Origin: Channa striata
Taxonomy: Eukaryota; Chordata; Actinopteri; Anabantiformes; Channidae
Reading direction: 5' to 3'
Assembly (NCBI GenBank): GCA_033026295.1
Contig: CM065187.1
Coordinates: 5,162,888-5,226,887, forward strand
DNA length: 64,000 nt
The notes beneath the pieces were generated by a model that saw nothing but the letters and a program-made list of their open reading frames with translations, was not told the DNA's origin and searched no databases. The translations under genes and the position numbers were made by a program. Each line of letters opens with the position of its first letter. Position 1 is the stretch's first letter. Of this stretch, positions 34,925 through 48,100 are shown piece after piece.

Positions 34925-35690
34925 ATGGGTTTTCTTCTCCTGCATCCTCCGTTCCAACCCCTGACAACATCTACAGCTATGAACAGTCTGACATGTTTAT
35001 GGAATCTGACGTTACCAACAGACAACATGCGGCTCTTATGGACTTTGGCTGAAAAACTGGTCCATGCACTTGTTACTTCTAGATTGGACGACTGTAATTC
35101 TCTACGTTCAGGCTGCCCCAGTAACTCTCTAAAAAGCCTTCAATTAATCCAAAATGCTGCATTAAGATTTTTGACTGGGATTGGTATGGGAGATCATATT
35201 TCACCTTCACTAGCTTCTCCATTTATTGGCTTCCCAATAAATGGAGAGTAGAATTTAGAGCAACAAGAAAACAAGAAAACCCTTCTTACCTTGAAGAAGG
35301 TTTTTCTTGCCCAGTGTTTTCTTGTTGCTTTTGTTGCTCTTTTCTTTTTCTCTCCCTTAACTTTCCTCTCACCCCAACCCGTCAAGGCAGACGGCCGCCC
35401 ACCCTGATCCTGGTTCTCCTGGAGGGAGCTTTTTCTCCACTGTTGCTTATAGCTGCTCACAGGGGATTTGTTGGGTTTTCTCTAAATGTCTGTATGGTCT
35501 TGACTTTATTGTGCCTTGAGATGATTTTGTTGTGATTTGTCCGTCTGTGTATGTCTCTCTGTATTGGCCCTGAGATAGACTGGAGACCAGGGCGGACCCC
35601 ACCTCTCACCCGATGATAGCAGGGACAGGCTACAGCCCCACGAGACACTGAAGAGGATGAGCGGTTAAAGATGATGGATGGATTTTTATT
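34925..35690 (+). mobile_element. L2-like non-LTR retrotransposon, 3' fragment
   Basis: A 108-codon frame at 34925-35251 contains SRLDDCNSLRSGC and SLQLIQNAALRFLTGIGM, which match the C-terminal end of teleost LINE reverse transcriptases (RLDYCNSLL, LQLVQNAAAR). Downstream come the usual 3' UTR words (GTGCCTTGAGATGATTTTGT). The copy ends in GGGACAGGCTACAGCCCCAC, then GGATGAGCGGTTAAAG and ATGATGGATGG. It is 5'-truncated and frame-broken. Confidence 0.75.
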
Positions 35691-35741
35691 TAAGAGCAGC
35701 AGTGCTTAAATACATTACTGGCCTATGGAGACAGAAGAGTA

Positions 35742-35940
35742 TACAGTCATCTTCAAAAGTAAGTACACCCTCTTTTAATTTGATGGTTTTGTGGGTAAAA
35801 AATAATCATGTTATTATAGTGAATCTTTGTATGAGGCATATGCCACCTCAGGCAGACACCAACATTTTTCACCATGGAATTGTTTAATAAAGACACGCAT
35901 CACTCATTCTCTGGTTCAGACGACAGGTCAGAGAAAAACA
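35742..35940 (+). mobile_element. Tc1/mariner-like terminal fragment
   Basis: TACAGTCATCTTCAAAAGTA followed by AGTACACCCTC resembles the terminal inverted repeat of a teleost DNA transposon. It directly abuts the LINE fragment. No transposase frame was seen, and the right border is approximate. Confidence 0.5.
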
Positions 35941-36371
35941 TGGAAGCATAACCAAGAAATATGAGAAAACAGTGGACATTGCTAGTCTTGCCACCCACTA
36001 GAACTGCCTTTACCTTTATCTCTAATTTATATGAGTGACAAACAATTTGTTCATAGGACACGCATGTAGGTTAATCGGCGGCAAAATTGTCGAATGGAAA
36101 GTTTGCTCTACTGTGTGTCTCTTCTGAAATTAATTGAAATTCACGCTGACATCACTGCAGCCCGTAGTCGCTGTCGGACTGTATTGTATTAACAATTACA
36201 GGTGTTTCTGTTATTTTGGCCAACGTGCTTATATCAATGACATTTGGCAACACCTCAAACAACATCCTTCAAAATGGTAAGATGATCATACAGGTGAATG
36301 AAACGCGTCTTTAAAACCAAACATTATCGCCATGACAGAGGACAATTTATCGTAGGACTGTTGGTTGAGGT

Positions 36372-36416
36372 TGCATTAGATTAAGCTCAGTGTACCTAAT
36401 AAAGTGACAACTGAAT
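36372..36416 (+). mobile_element. Tail of the TTTATTAGGTACACC MITE family
   Basis: GTGTACCTAATAAAGTGACA matches the right terminus of the fold-back MITE at 60716-61070 and its partial copy at 49129-49260. Only about 45 bp are clearly related. Confidence 0.5.
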
Positions 36417-37499
36417 CTATTCTTCTGTGCTCTTTCATTAATTTTATATATCTATAGTTTTTCTACATTAGTAAAAATATTTCTACATTTGTTTGTTTAT
36501 TGTGTGTGTTTTCATTTGTATTTGAGTAAGTATTAGAATGTGTTAAATGCTTATTATGATTATTATTACCATTTCCTGTTACTTCGTGGCTCCTCTATAT
36601 AGAGGGTGAAAATGCTGAGAAGTTAATCAATATGCGGGTCCCTAATTCAGAGCCTGGCAGGAAGTCCTCTCCCACAGATACCATTAATGGTATTAATTCT
36701 GTCTGTGGAGTGGAAAGGGTCACAGCGGTGTCAGTGTTCAGTGTGGTGCTGCCCTGACCTCTGCGACCGTCTTCATCTTGTTTAAGCCAGGACTCGTCCA
36801 GAAGACTTTGAAACGTCCTCTTAGCCTATTAGCTGGTGTGGTTGGGGGGTTGGGCACGTAAAAGTTTAATTGGCGGTGTGGGGGCTGTCTGTCACGGTCG
36901 CAGAGACAGTGTGACTTTTGGGATCAATACCCTCAGTTGAGCCCGTGTTTTCAGCGCCGTGCATTAGGAATGAAATTCAGACGTCATTGCTTTTTTTATG
37001 TTCACCTGCACTTTCCCCACAGCACATGCACAAATGTCTTCAGTCAATAGTTGGGGGGGCGGGAATATTATATTCCACAAATATCCCTTTGTTTGTTTGA
37101 CCAATATGTGCTCTTTCTCACAAAAATATTATGTTTTTTCAAATACAAAAGCATATGGAGATACATATGGACAACTTTATAGTATTTAATTGAAAAGTCA
37201 CGATTTACATTCTGTAGTGATAAACATTTTTTTAAAGCAGGATATGTTTCATTCTGACTTACTCTTATAAGCTATTGATCTTCACAATGATATTTCTTTA
37301 AAGTTCTGAATTATTTCTGTGTGTGTTATTATGTTATTACACTAATGAATGCAGATACTTGAGTGGAGTAGAACACAATGGCTGCATCCTCCTGGGGAGG
37401 ATCATATGTCTGCTTCCCTGGCTCCTTCCCCTTGGCGAAAAAAACACACCCTTCAGTATCAGCATAATCAATGGGGAGTGGTGCTGGAGGGGAGAGGCT

Positions 37500-38397
37500 A
37501 CAGCGGTTCGCCTGCCTGCGATTCGCTGACATGTCGTCTAATTGGATCAAGTAGGAACTTGCTTAGGTGGATACATGTGCTGGGATTGGGAGCTGCCCTG
37601 CAAACACGGCACTGACACACCAGCAGACAGGAAGAGACGCCAGCAGGGAGGAGGAGGCCGGAGGCTGCCCTGCTCACCACTCGGATAGGAAAGACTGAGA
37701 GAGGAGGGGAGATAAGAAAAAAGGGGAGTGTCCCATCTTCCGTGCCCGTCTGTGCTGCTGCAGCCCCCCTCCCCCTCCTTCTCTGTAGGAGTCTCTTTCT
37801 CCCTCCTTTCCCTTACTCATCTGTTTCTGTAGCTGCACTGAGAAGGAAGGGCACCTGCCGGCCGCTCCCTGATGATTCAGCCTTTCGGCTAGTTGCAGCA
37901 CCACGGACGAGGCGGCATGTCCCACCTGCCACTGCAGCGCCTGGCCGTCCTGTCCTCTGCACTACAGCTGCTGCGGCTGCAGCTGGCCCGTCACGTCGAC
38001 ACCGCCTCTTCTGCCCAAGTGCTCAGGTGAGTGAGCGCCACTCTTCCGCCGCTGCTCACTGCTGGACATTTCAGAGCGTGTGAAGCCTCTCTGGCCCTAC
38101 TTTTTGGGGTTTTTCCTGCAGCACAATTATTTATAGACCTGTGGTTGCATTTGTTGTAGGACGGCATGAGTAAGGAACTCCTTTCCCTCATGCGCAGAAG
38201 GGTATCTGTCCCAGACTGTTAACAGGGTTTAACTCACTCTGAAGAGCATCTGTACCTTTCTCTGAAATCCCAGCTCTGACTCTGCAGCCTCATGACGGAA
38301 ACCATCGTCGCGGAGACTGGCGGCAGACAGCCGCTCTGTGATGCTCTGAGTTAATAGCAGAGGTGTTCAGGGACCCTTCATCCAGCAGTTGGACAGA
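37500..38397 (+). promoter_or_regulatory. nrg1: nrg1 type III promoter and 5' leader
   Basis: GC-rich, pyrimidine/purine-biased sequence precedes the type III start codon. A strong donor (CTCAG|GTGAGTG) closes a possible leader exon at 38026, and CTGCAG at 38287 is a matching acceptor, suggesting a 261-nt intron in the 5' UTR. An ATG at 37917 opens a leucine-rich frame (SALQLLRLQLARHV). If this intron is spliced, the frame ends at TAA 38352-38354, making a 58-codon upstream ORF. Another short ORF starts at 38292. TGA at 38347-38349 is in frame with the main ATG, so the protein does not extend upstream. The transcription start was not located. Confidence 0.5.
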
Positions 38398-39103
38398 ATG
38401 ACTGAGGGAATGGAGGACTTCTCTGCGGGGCCACCGGCCTCTCCTGGATCGGCCTCCCCCACCAGCCCTACTGTTGATACTGGACAAGTCCCCGAGGAGA
38501 AACCAGAGGAGACAGAGGCAGCTGGTGAGAGTGGGGAGGAGGGCGCAGAGGAAACTGCAGAGGGAGGTGGCGGTGGTGATGGGGAGCATTTGGGGGCTTT
38601 GGGAATTGTGGCCTTGCCAGGGACCTGCTGCGTGTGCATAGAGATGGAACAGATTAACAATTGCCTGCACTCTGAGAAAATCTGCATTCTGCCCATCCTG
38701 GCCTGTTTGCTTAGCTTGGCCCTCTGCACAGCTGGCCTCAAATGGGTCTTTGTGGATAAGATCTTTGAGTACGAACCACCCACACACTTAGATCCCAAAC
38801 GCATCGGACAGAACCCCATTATCATATCAGTTGACCCCACGCTAGGACTAACTGTGTCGATTCATCATTCGTCTCCGTCCACCGTCTCCCTACCCACCGC
38901 CATCGCCATTACCCCAGGACAACCTGACGTTTCGGTGCAAAAGACATCTACGCAACGGCCGGATGTGCCTGACTCTGCAGGAGTGACTCAGTCTGATCCC
39001 ACACTCACACTGAAATACAACGCTCAACGTCCCACCATCCCAAAGCAGACTCCCCAAGCTCAGACAACACAGGAATCCAATGACATCATCATCCCAACTA
39101 TCT
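38398..39103 (+). CDS. nrg1: nrg1 exon: type III N terminus and cysteine-rich domain
   Basis: 235 codons plus one base. An acidic, Pro/Ser/Gly-rich cytosolic start (residues 1-70) precedes cysteine motif TCCVC and the segment SEKICILPILACLLSLALC, which forms the first membrane-spanning region. GLKWVFVDKIFEYEPPTHLD follows and is nearly identical to mammalian type III NRG1. The rest is a fast-evolving Ser/Thr/Pro stalk. ATCT|GTAAGTA is a near-consensus donor. If the intron is retained, the frame would stop at 39216. Confidence 0.93.
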
Positions 39104-42100
39104 GTAAGTATTCAACACAATTTGTGTTTTCACATAAAATGTCTCTTATTACAAAACTGGCTGTCAAACCCCCGAATGACAGATGTTGTTTAATAAATCC
39201 ATTAAACTGTTACTGATTACCTGAGAGCTCTACGCTGTCAACTGTCACAGAAAGTGTCTGTTTTCAAGACTTCGGGCGCAAGCAGACGCGTTGTGACTTG
39301 CAGAGACTAGCGTACTGCCCCATGACTAAGCCTCCGAAATATTGCTACACAGATGGATGTTCAGGCAACAGCAGCTTTTTTTTTTTTTTTAAAGCTGCTT
39401 TACCTCCACAGCGAGCGGCTGTAATATTCCAAACGTTGTGTCCTCTTTAAGTATTAATGATCCTTTAAATTATACCCCAATGATTCATGCACACTACAGC
39501 GGATGGACCACTATGGATGGTCTTCTGGTTTGAATGAATGAACATACAATATGGAAGATCCCTTAAATGTGTGGCTTCACATTTCCAGTCACATGAAAAA
39601 GTGAAAATCAATAAATGATGCATGCCACAAACTGAAACTCCAGGCTGTGGTACAGGGAGACTTCCTGTTTTCTGACTCTGCTCCATTTCAAGGTCAGAGC
39701 CTGCTAGAGGCTAATTGATGCCCTCTCCATCCCTCTGCCGCAGGAAAAAAAGCCCAACTAATCTTGTCTGTCTGCCAGCGGCTCGCCACCATGACGTTTC
39801 TGTTGTAGTCACATCCCTGTTTGATTGACTGCACTGTGTCTGGCTAACAGGAGGTGGGGTGGGGCGGGGGGACAGGGTGGTCAGATTCCAACTAATGCTT
39901 TCAGTGAAAGGTTAGCTTCACTTAATCACGGATGGACGATCCCTGTTTAGTTAATTGCCTGTAACTAACACTGAATTTCCTGCAGCAGCACCTTTGCATT
40001 CCAACAATTAGCAGGGGTCATGGTTTCACACGGAAGGCCAGTGAGGGATCACTGCTGATGTAGGAACACTGCAGCCGTCCACCAAACTGTCCTAACTGCC
40101 TCGTGATCCACACGTTTACGATTATTATTTTATTATGTGTGACTCCTAAGATGGTGGTTGCACTTTTAAATCCACAAAGAATCAAGAGTCAGACAGAAAT
40201 TTGGCCGATTGACAGACAACAAACAGGTACAAAAATCCTAACAACACGGGTGATGGTGACGCATCATCAAAGCAGTGCTGGATGACATCAGACACCCAAA
40301 CATCTTTATGAAGCAACATGCTCCATGACTAATACGTGAGGCATCGTGGGATTGTTATGAAGGTGTTTCAGCCTGCGAAAACTGAAGCCTGCAGCAGGTG
40401 CAGATACACTGTCAGAGCCAAGAGACGATGATCCGGGACAGATCCGGAACTCTAAAATAAAGCTTCTAAAATATTAATTCCAATTGAGTCCAATTCACTC
40501 GGACTTCCTGAAGAACAACTCTGTTCATGTGGGTGTTGCTCGCATTAAGTCTGGTGACACCACATGTTCTGATCCCAGTCATCACCATGATGATTTAAAA
40601 TGTTTCTTACTACATTCCAGACAGTGTGGTCTGACCGTAGCTTGGCTGATCCTGGATAAACTTGGTAAATTAGTTAATTTGTAATTAGTACCGTGATACA
40701 CCGAGCTGACTGTCGGCTGTCGACCAATGTTGGACGACTGCTGAGTGTCCGTCGGTCTAGTTGCTGCCGGGGGTCCCAGACTGTTGGTGCTACTTAAACC
40801 ACCGCTGGCGGCTTTTCAGATGATTGGCAGTTTAACTGGTGACAGAGACGAGTCTGATTGACTGTTCAGCTTATTGAATCAGTGCGACAACACCTGAGCG
40901 AGGTAAACGAACGATGCTCGGCTCACGGCCTGTAGATTCGGTCCAGATCTTCCTCTCACACTGACACAGTGTGTACGTGCAGTGGTCTTTGCAGTGTTTT
41001 CAGGTGCCTTTTGTTGTCCCCATGAATGCGATGTGAGGTGACACTGCAGTCTTCGTCACCGCTAGTTCTTTGACGTCAGAGTGTCTCTGCTCTTTGACAC
41101 TTGATTAAAAGCAGCCTGTGGAGATTTTCACCTATAGTTAATGGGTTCTGGATCCAAATGGTGCAATATTGAGATTTGCTTTAACAATGGCAACAAAATA
41201 GAAGACTGTTAGTCAGTTAAGTTAACGGTAAAGTAAATGATACAAAATACAGATTTTATGGATTTAACAATTTGTCTTTTCAGATCTTTGCAGATTTCTT
41301 AGACCTCAAAGATCAATGATGAGAAAAAATCAATTTTTTTGTTTTTGTTTTGTTAAACAAAAATGCAGGTCATTACAAAAAAACTCCCCAGGACAGAGTG
41401 TAGTTTTGGTTTAAAACAAAACAAATGCTGATATTATATTCCGACCTAATGCAAATATCTTTGCATCACTGTCAAATGTGCCACAGGCCTTTTCGCTTCA
41501 GCGCGGTCCATTTTCTCCGCTCTGCTTGAAGGGCGCACTGCTTCCTGCATCAGCACTAAGTAGAACAAGATTGATATAAACGTGAGCTGCTGATTCACCC
41601 AGTTCAAACGTACCAATAGTGACTGGGCCAGCAGAACTGTTGGAGCTGCAGAGCAGAGGGAATGGACACAGGGAAAGCCAAAAGACATTTAGAGCACAAG
41701 TCAGCACAAGTCAAAGCTATAGTGCTGTATTTTATGAAAATCAGCATCAAGACGTTCCCTCTCCTCAGCAATAACACGACGCGCTTGGAAAAATGAAATA
41801 TCTATGACTGCATCAGTCCACAGTGGTGCCACTATCGTCTAATTACTGGCATCTGTATGTTGCTCATATAAAGAAAGTCACTCATATACCTAAGTATAAT
41901 CTAAGTTTGTGTTTCTTATGATATAGTGCAGTAAATCGCATTAGACTAGGATGCATGTGTGGCTTGTACTAGACAAAAATATTCAATTTTATCTCATGAA
42001 AAATATTCAGCGTATGTATGTGCTGAACATGTTTGACTTGCACTTTCTCTTGTTTTGCCAAATATTTCCAGAACCTGTTTCCAGAATATCATGGGCCTCT

Positions 42101-45100
42101 GATGTTCCCCATAGAATAACACAGGGTATCAATCTATTCATTAAATTTAACACAATTACCTACAATATTGGGGTAATCGTTGTGTAACGTGTGTCTTGAG
42201 GAGCCATTTATTCAAACAGACTGAAGTATCATTAGCGTAGCTCTAATTGACAAGTGTGTTCCAGTCCTTTCTCGACTGGCGCACTGCATGTCTGTCACCA
42301 AAGGAGGATTTCTGGCTCAGCTGACCACGGTCATGTACAGAAAGTGTGTGTTCTGTGAGCTGCGAGGACTCCAGTGAATTTTAAGATTTTGTAAAGCTGC
42401 TTTCTGGTAATACTAGGCTTTCCTCGAAGGTTCATTCCTGTCTACTGTTTTGTCAACCGCAGCGATACTTGCAGTTTTACTACAACCAACGTGTGAATTC
42501 CACGTGTGCCTCCCTGATTTGAAACTCATACCAGACTAACATACATCTTCATTTATGCATCTGTTCAAGTCAGAATATCTATAGTGAATGAATAGTGCGT
42601 GGCAGCACGGAGTAATGCTGCCCAGTCATAAAGGCCCTAGTGATTTTATAGTAGGCAAATTAAGAATCTTTTTAAGCAATCTAAAATATTCCAAGTGAGG
42701 CTTTTCTTTAGTACAGAAACAGGAAGTAGGTAGACTGAACCGACTGAAACAGATCCAGGTTTTGTGGGATTACTTACATTTCCATAGAAATCCATTTATC
42801 TCCATGTCTTTAAAACCAGAGGGTCTTAATTAATTGGTATAATGGTTTAATTTGTGAAGTTATAACCTTAATAACAATGTCTAAAGAAATACTTCTGTGG
42901 TACTAGGAAATGTGAATGAATTACGTAAGACGTTTTGATGCTCTCTGTCATCTCTGTTTAAAATCATCTAGTAGTTTTATAAGCTAAATGTCCCAGATTT
43001 CTTCTAAATGCTGCAAAGGGAAACAGCAATGTTCTGTTTCCAATATGTCTTCAACCTTGTTATTTAAAAAATGTGGTAATTTTTGTAGTGTTCCAGATGC
43101 TGTGCAGATTCTGCACATTTGGACTGATGAACCTGACATACTAAAATACCAGCTGTCAGGACAGGATGAGTGAGTTTGTGAAACTATTTTCAACTTTACG
43201 CTCTGTGATTCACGGTAACTGCTCAGTGGAGACACGCCGGACCCCTGCGTCTGCCCAGAGATGGCTGCCACACTGCGTCTTCTGTGCGATCCCCGTCTTC
43301 AGTCTTCCACACGAGGAAGACTGAAGAAAGTTCACAGTCCCCAATCAAACACAGAAAGTGATTTTTTTCTGCCTTTTCAACACGTCAGCGTCTCTGTTGT
43401 CTCTCTCACACTCCACGTCACTTCATTCACTAAGCATCATCTGCTCAGTGTGTCACAGACGTCTTCAAACACTGAGACTTGTCAGAGCTGACTTTCATCT
43501 TGGAGGAATACAGCTGATAATTATGGTGTATTGAGAAAGTTATGAGACCCACTTTGCTCTTTTCAATGTACTTTTGTTGCTGCCAGATACTACATTTGTT
43601 TAATTTTTTTTCTCATTAATCTACACTCACAACCCCATAATAACAAAGTGAAAACAGAACTAGAGTCCACCTGTGGTAAAATAAATCGACTGGACGTGAC
43701 TCAGGCACACGAGTCTCTATAAAAGGCCTCACAGCTGACAATGTAAAGACAAGAGCAAAAAACATGTCAGATCTGGGAAAGGCTACAAAAAAATATCTGC
43801 TCCACAACAAGTTCCCAAGAGCACGGTGGCCTCCATAATTCTCACAAGGAGGAAGTTTAAACAACAAGGACTTTTCCAAGAGCTCATCACCCAGCCACAC
43901 TGAGCAATCCAAAGAGAAGGGCCTTAGATCCTGTGTGGAGATGGGGAAAATGTCCAGAAATCTAACGGTGAAGTAAATGAGTGAAATATGATACAGATAC
44001 ATGGTTCATGAAAAATGTGAGTCATTTCCGCCGTATTTATGTCAGCATTTTAGTCATTAACATTAACTCAGCGTCATACCACATCCCCAGAGGATGGTGC
44101 TCAGTTCACTTCAGCAACTATTAGAAAACAGTTAACAGAGAAGAGGTGAACCTACTATCGGAGAAAGAACAGCTTCTCTAAATATAAAGAAAGCAGAGGA
44201 TATGACCCTCAGAAAGCACACCAAGCAAGTAATAACTTCATAAGCTTTTTGGTTAAACATGTCCTTATCTTGACACAGCGCAGGAGTGTGACCAGCTGAA
44301 CGTCAAGCTGAGGTCGACAGTGCAGGAGCGTGTACAGCTCAAGCAAAAACCCCTGGACTAAAGTTTTTCTCTGACATATAGCCTAATCTTAAGACTCAAG
44401 CCTAAAAAATACCTTTATTGTCTCCAAAGGGCAATCAGGAGAAATGACTGACCATTTTTTCTTATTGACCTGCTTCAGCTCAGCCATATTCTTAGCATGA
44501 CTCTCAAGGTCATTGTAGAGCATCTTCATTGGGTTGAGGTCTGAGCTCTAAAATGGTGGGTTTTGTGTCTCCAAAGCCATTCTAATAGATTTACTTTAAT
44601 GTTTATGGTTATTGTCCTGCTGCATCATCCAGCTTCTTCTGAGCTTCAACCACTCCGACATTTTCCTGTAGGATCCTTTGTGATTCATTTTTCGCTCCAC
44701 AATGGACACAGGTCACGTTCCAGAGGCAGAGAGTCCCGGCTCCGCTTTGCTGTGACTTTTGTGTTGCAAGTGCTTCCATTAGAACACTGAGCTCCAAATG
44801 ATTTCGATGTTAGTCTATATATTGGTTTTCAAAATATCCATAGGTTCCACATCATCTGTATGTTACCCTCTCACTGGGGTGACTTAGCTTTCCAGTAGTT
44901 CTCTGTTCTCAGCTCTTGTCAATAAATGTCTTGTTCTAGTTCCTGTAGCCTGATTTTTATCAGGTTGCCATGGTTCCACCAGAAAGACATTTACCTTGTT
45001 GACCTGGGCGATGACTGAGCCCGTGTGATCGTTGTCTCATTAGCAGTGAAGCGACAGGTGGAATTAAGAGCCTTGTTGAGGCGCCCACGCTGGATATTGA

Positions 45101-48100
45101 CCACACCCTCACTAGGAATCAGGCGACCTCCTGTATCAGAGTCAGTGGTGTCAGCCACTCAGCTATCCAAGTGCTTAATGTCCCCAAAGGGAAATTATTT
45201 GTGGAACAGCAGACAAACACAGAGACTTACATTAACACAAAGGATAAAGAGAAAGTACATAGAGAAATATCTTTAGAAAATCATAGTATCATTCTCTGTA
45301 AATCCACTCTAATAAAAGAAGGAAGAGTCGTGGGACCATATGATATTCAGAGCGCGACAAATGGGATTCAGACAGGATGGACCAGTGCTAGGGCTGGGTC
45401 AGTACACACCAGAACCAGTACACAGTACCGGGACACACTGGCTTACCACACCTTTTCTCGTGTACCAGCACTTTTTGACAGTACCGAGTTTCATTTGCTC
45501 GCTGAAATCTGCATTCATAGAACAAAAAATCAAATGAGGCAGTAGAACACTAGCAGACATGTCCCTGTGTGGAATCATGGACAACAATCCATCGTGTTGA
45601 CCTGCAAATAAATCAGGTGTAAATGACAAATTAATGCTACAAGACAACCACTGACCTTTACACTCATGTTTTCTCCTTGTTATTGGATTTCTGTGGCTAA
45701 TTAAATCTGTGCTCCCTGACCTTATGTCCAATGTTCTTGACTTTTCCTTTGTGATGGAAAGCCTTATAGTACAAATACGCGTGTAGGATGGGATGTGAGC
45801 CTGAGTGTAGAAATAAAACTGTGGGGTTACGTACAGTGTCATTATGTTTGCCTGCTGGACAGTGGAACATGTTAAATTTCTCCCACTTTTCTATGAGTCT
45901 TGCTCATATCATAAATCAGATTCACCAAACACTCTAAACTGCACAGCCTGTTCTTTAAATACTGACACCTGTTCATGAGGAGCTGCTTCTCCGTGAGATT
46001 TGATCATTAACACAGTCAACATACTAAAATCTTCATATAAAGCTGCTTGACTGACTTTGTGCTAAAGTTTGATTCACAAAAATGTCATGAGAGTAAAATG
46101 ATTTTCACATAGCAGAGTTTCAAGTTTGCCATCAGAAACAAATCAAAACCAATTTATTAGAGCTCATCAGAACTATTAGAAGTTATTAATAAGACACCTT
46201 TCAGTTGTGATCAAAGCAGCACTGTGAAAGAAATGATGAAAGAAATGCATGATGAATCAGGGTGTATCAAAGGCAAAGATAATAATAATATGTTATACGT
46301 TAATGCCAACAGTCGCTGATTATAGAGTATAGAATATTCCAGCGACAGTAGATGATGTTACACTGTCAGCTGTCAGAAAATGATACACGACAGTGACCTG
46401 CATTAAAACCTAGAAGCAGTGAACCGTTCCTACAGAAACGAAACTAAAAAAATAAAACCACAAAGTCACGGTGAACAGAAAATGTATTTAGCACTGTACA
46501 AACCAGAGATGCTGCTTTTCTAATGTCCCATTGATCATCCTGTGTGGTGACTTTGAAGTGATCTTGTCTGGGTGCCCACTCACACAGAGAGCGGTCACGG
46601 TGCCAAATCGTCTCCATATATAGACAACATTTCTGACTCTGGACTGATGAATAGCCAAAGTCTCTGTAACCCTTTCCCAGCTACGTGCAAATCGGCAACT
46701 CTTAATGGAAGATCTCCTTTTTTTGAGTCATGGCTCACAGTAACTGGCAGTGTTTGAGCGTTCAAAACCACATCTCCATTCTCGTTTCATTGACTGGACT
46801 CCGGGTTTGCTCACACCTGATTCCAGTTGACATTTTAAACCTGGTGTTGCCATTATTGTTTCCACTATCACTCTGTATGATTTTTGAATGACTACAATAA
46901 AGACATGAAAGATTATGACTTTTTGGAAAAGATATTGCATTTCATGACAATTGCAAACAGTTTCATGATGTTCTCCTGCTCAGGTTTCTGCCCAAGTCAT
47001 TGTCACTTTAACAGATATGACTGCTGTGTCATATCCAGTTAATTATGCAGAGAGACGTTTTTTGCTGGTGCAGTGCATCACGGTTTGTCCTTGACAACGC
47101 TTGACAGGAACACTATCCTCTGCAGCCCAGCTCTGCCCTGAAAGCCTGAAAAGCAGAGAAGTGAGTCGGCCCGCTGGCCCCGCTCCAGCACTGTCTAATG
47201 TTTCTGGTCCGCCGGCAAAAAAAAGAGGCAGAACACTCTGAAAACATCATCAGATTATTATTTACTGTTTCCAAAGTAAATCATGAACAGTAATGCTTTA
47301 GAAGATCACAAATATTTAATCAGAGCCTGCAGATAATACATTTCCTCCTAAGGTAGAGCTCCAACACTAAACCCCATTTACATCTTTACTTATTTATTGA
47401 ATTTTTACCATAAACTGAACCACAGGCTTTAAGAGTTTGAGTTCAGCGAAGACCTGAATCAAGTGCAGGCTGTGATTCTACTTTCACTAGCGTGCATGAA
47501 ATCTAATTCACGTGAGCGGTTTGGTGCAGTGTGGGAATGTGCTGTGTAATACTGACATCACGGCTCTAGATGTGTGCAGTGTTATACTCACACTCTCCAA
47601 TCATTCAAGGCTGACTCCATTCAGCTTGTAAGAACAGATGTGCTCTGGTCATGTGGTATGTCTGCATTCATCATTCAGTAAATGAGAGCCGGATCGTGTT
47701 TTAGATATAAGGGAAACAAATCAAATCTGTTACCCGACAGATGTGTAGCTGTCACTGACATCACATCTCAGTGTGCTGACTGTCTGTTGGACACGTGTGT
47801 TCCACTTTTCCCCAGTCCACTTCTGTTCTAAGACAAGTGTGTTGAAAGTCCTGCGAGTTGTTGAAATGGTGGATGTTGGAGCAGTAAGGAGCTAGTGTGG
47901 TGGCCAGATGTTTGTAACCGAGTGGAGCTCCTTTCTTTACTGTATTTTTGGTCCATGTACAGTAAACCGATCAGCCTCAACACTCACATGACCTGGAGGT
48001 TTGAATATTAACATATTATATGTTTTATATTCAAATATTATAAACCGGACATCATTCATCCAGTATAATGAGATGTGTCTGTATCTTACAAAAGGGTTAA

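Larger units (their letters stand above)
32024..37500. other. Intergenic region between slc38a9 and nrg1
   Basis: No gene was recognised. It contains a LINE fragment at 34925-35690, a Tc1-like end at 35742 and a MITE tail at 36372. The remaining sequence is AT-rich and unremarkable. No Ig-like or kringle exon of nrg1 types I/II was seen here. Confidence 0.6.

Noticed and set aside
38290..38840. Two minus-strand frames (157 and 165 codons) over the nrg1 type III exon
   Set aside because: The plus strand carries the conserved CRD sequence with proper splice sites; the minus frames are by-products of its composition.
45370..45490. AGGGCTGGGTCAGTACACAC region resembling the start of a hAT-type repeat
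   Set aside because: Only a short word matches; no opposite terminus or target duplication was found.
47090..47220. GC-rich stretch with a GTGAGT donor inside the nrg1 intron, possible alternative first exon
   Set aside because: No reading frame there joins in phase to the EGF exon with recognisable sequence, and no promoter features stand out.
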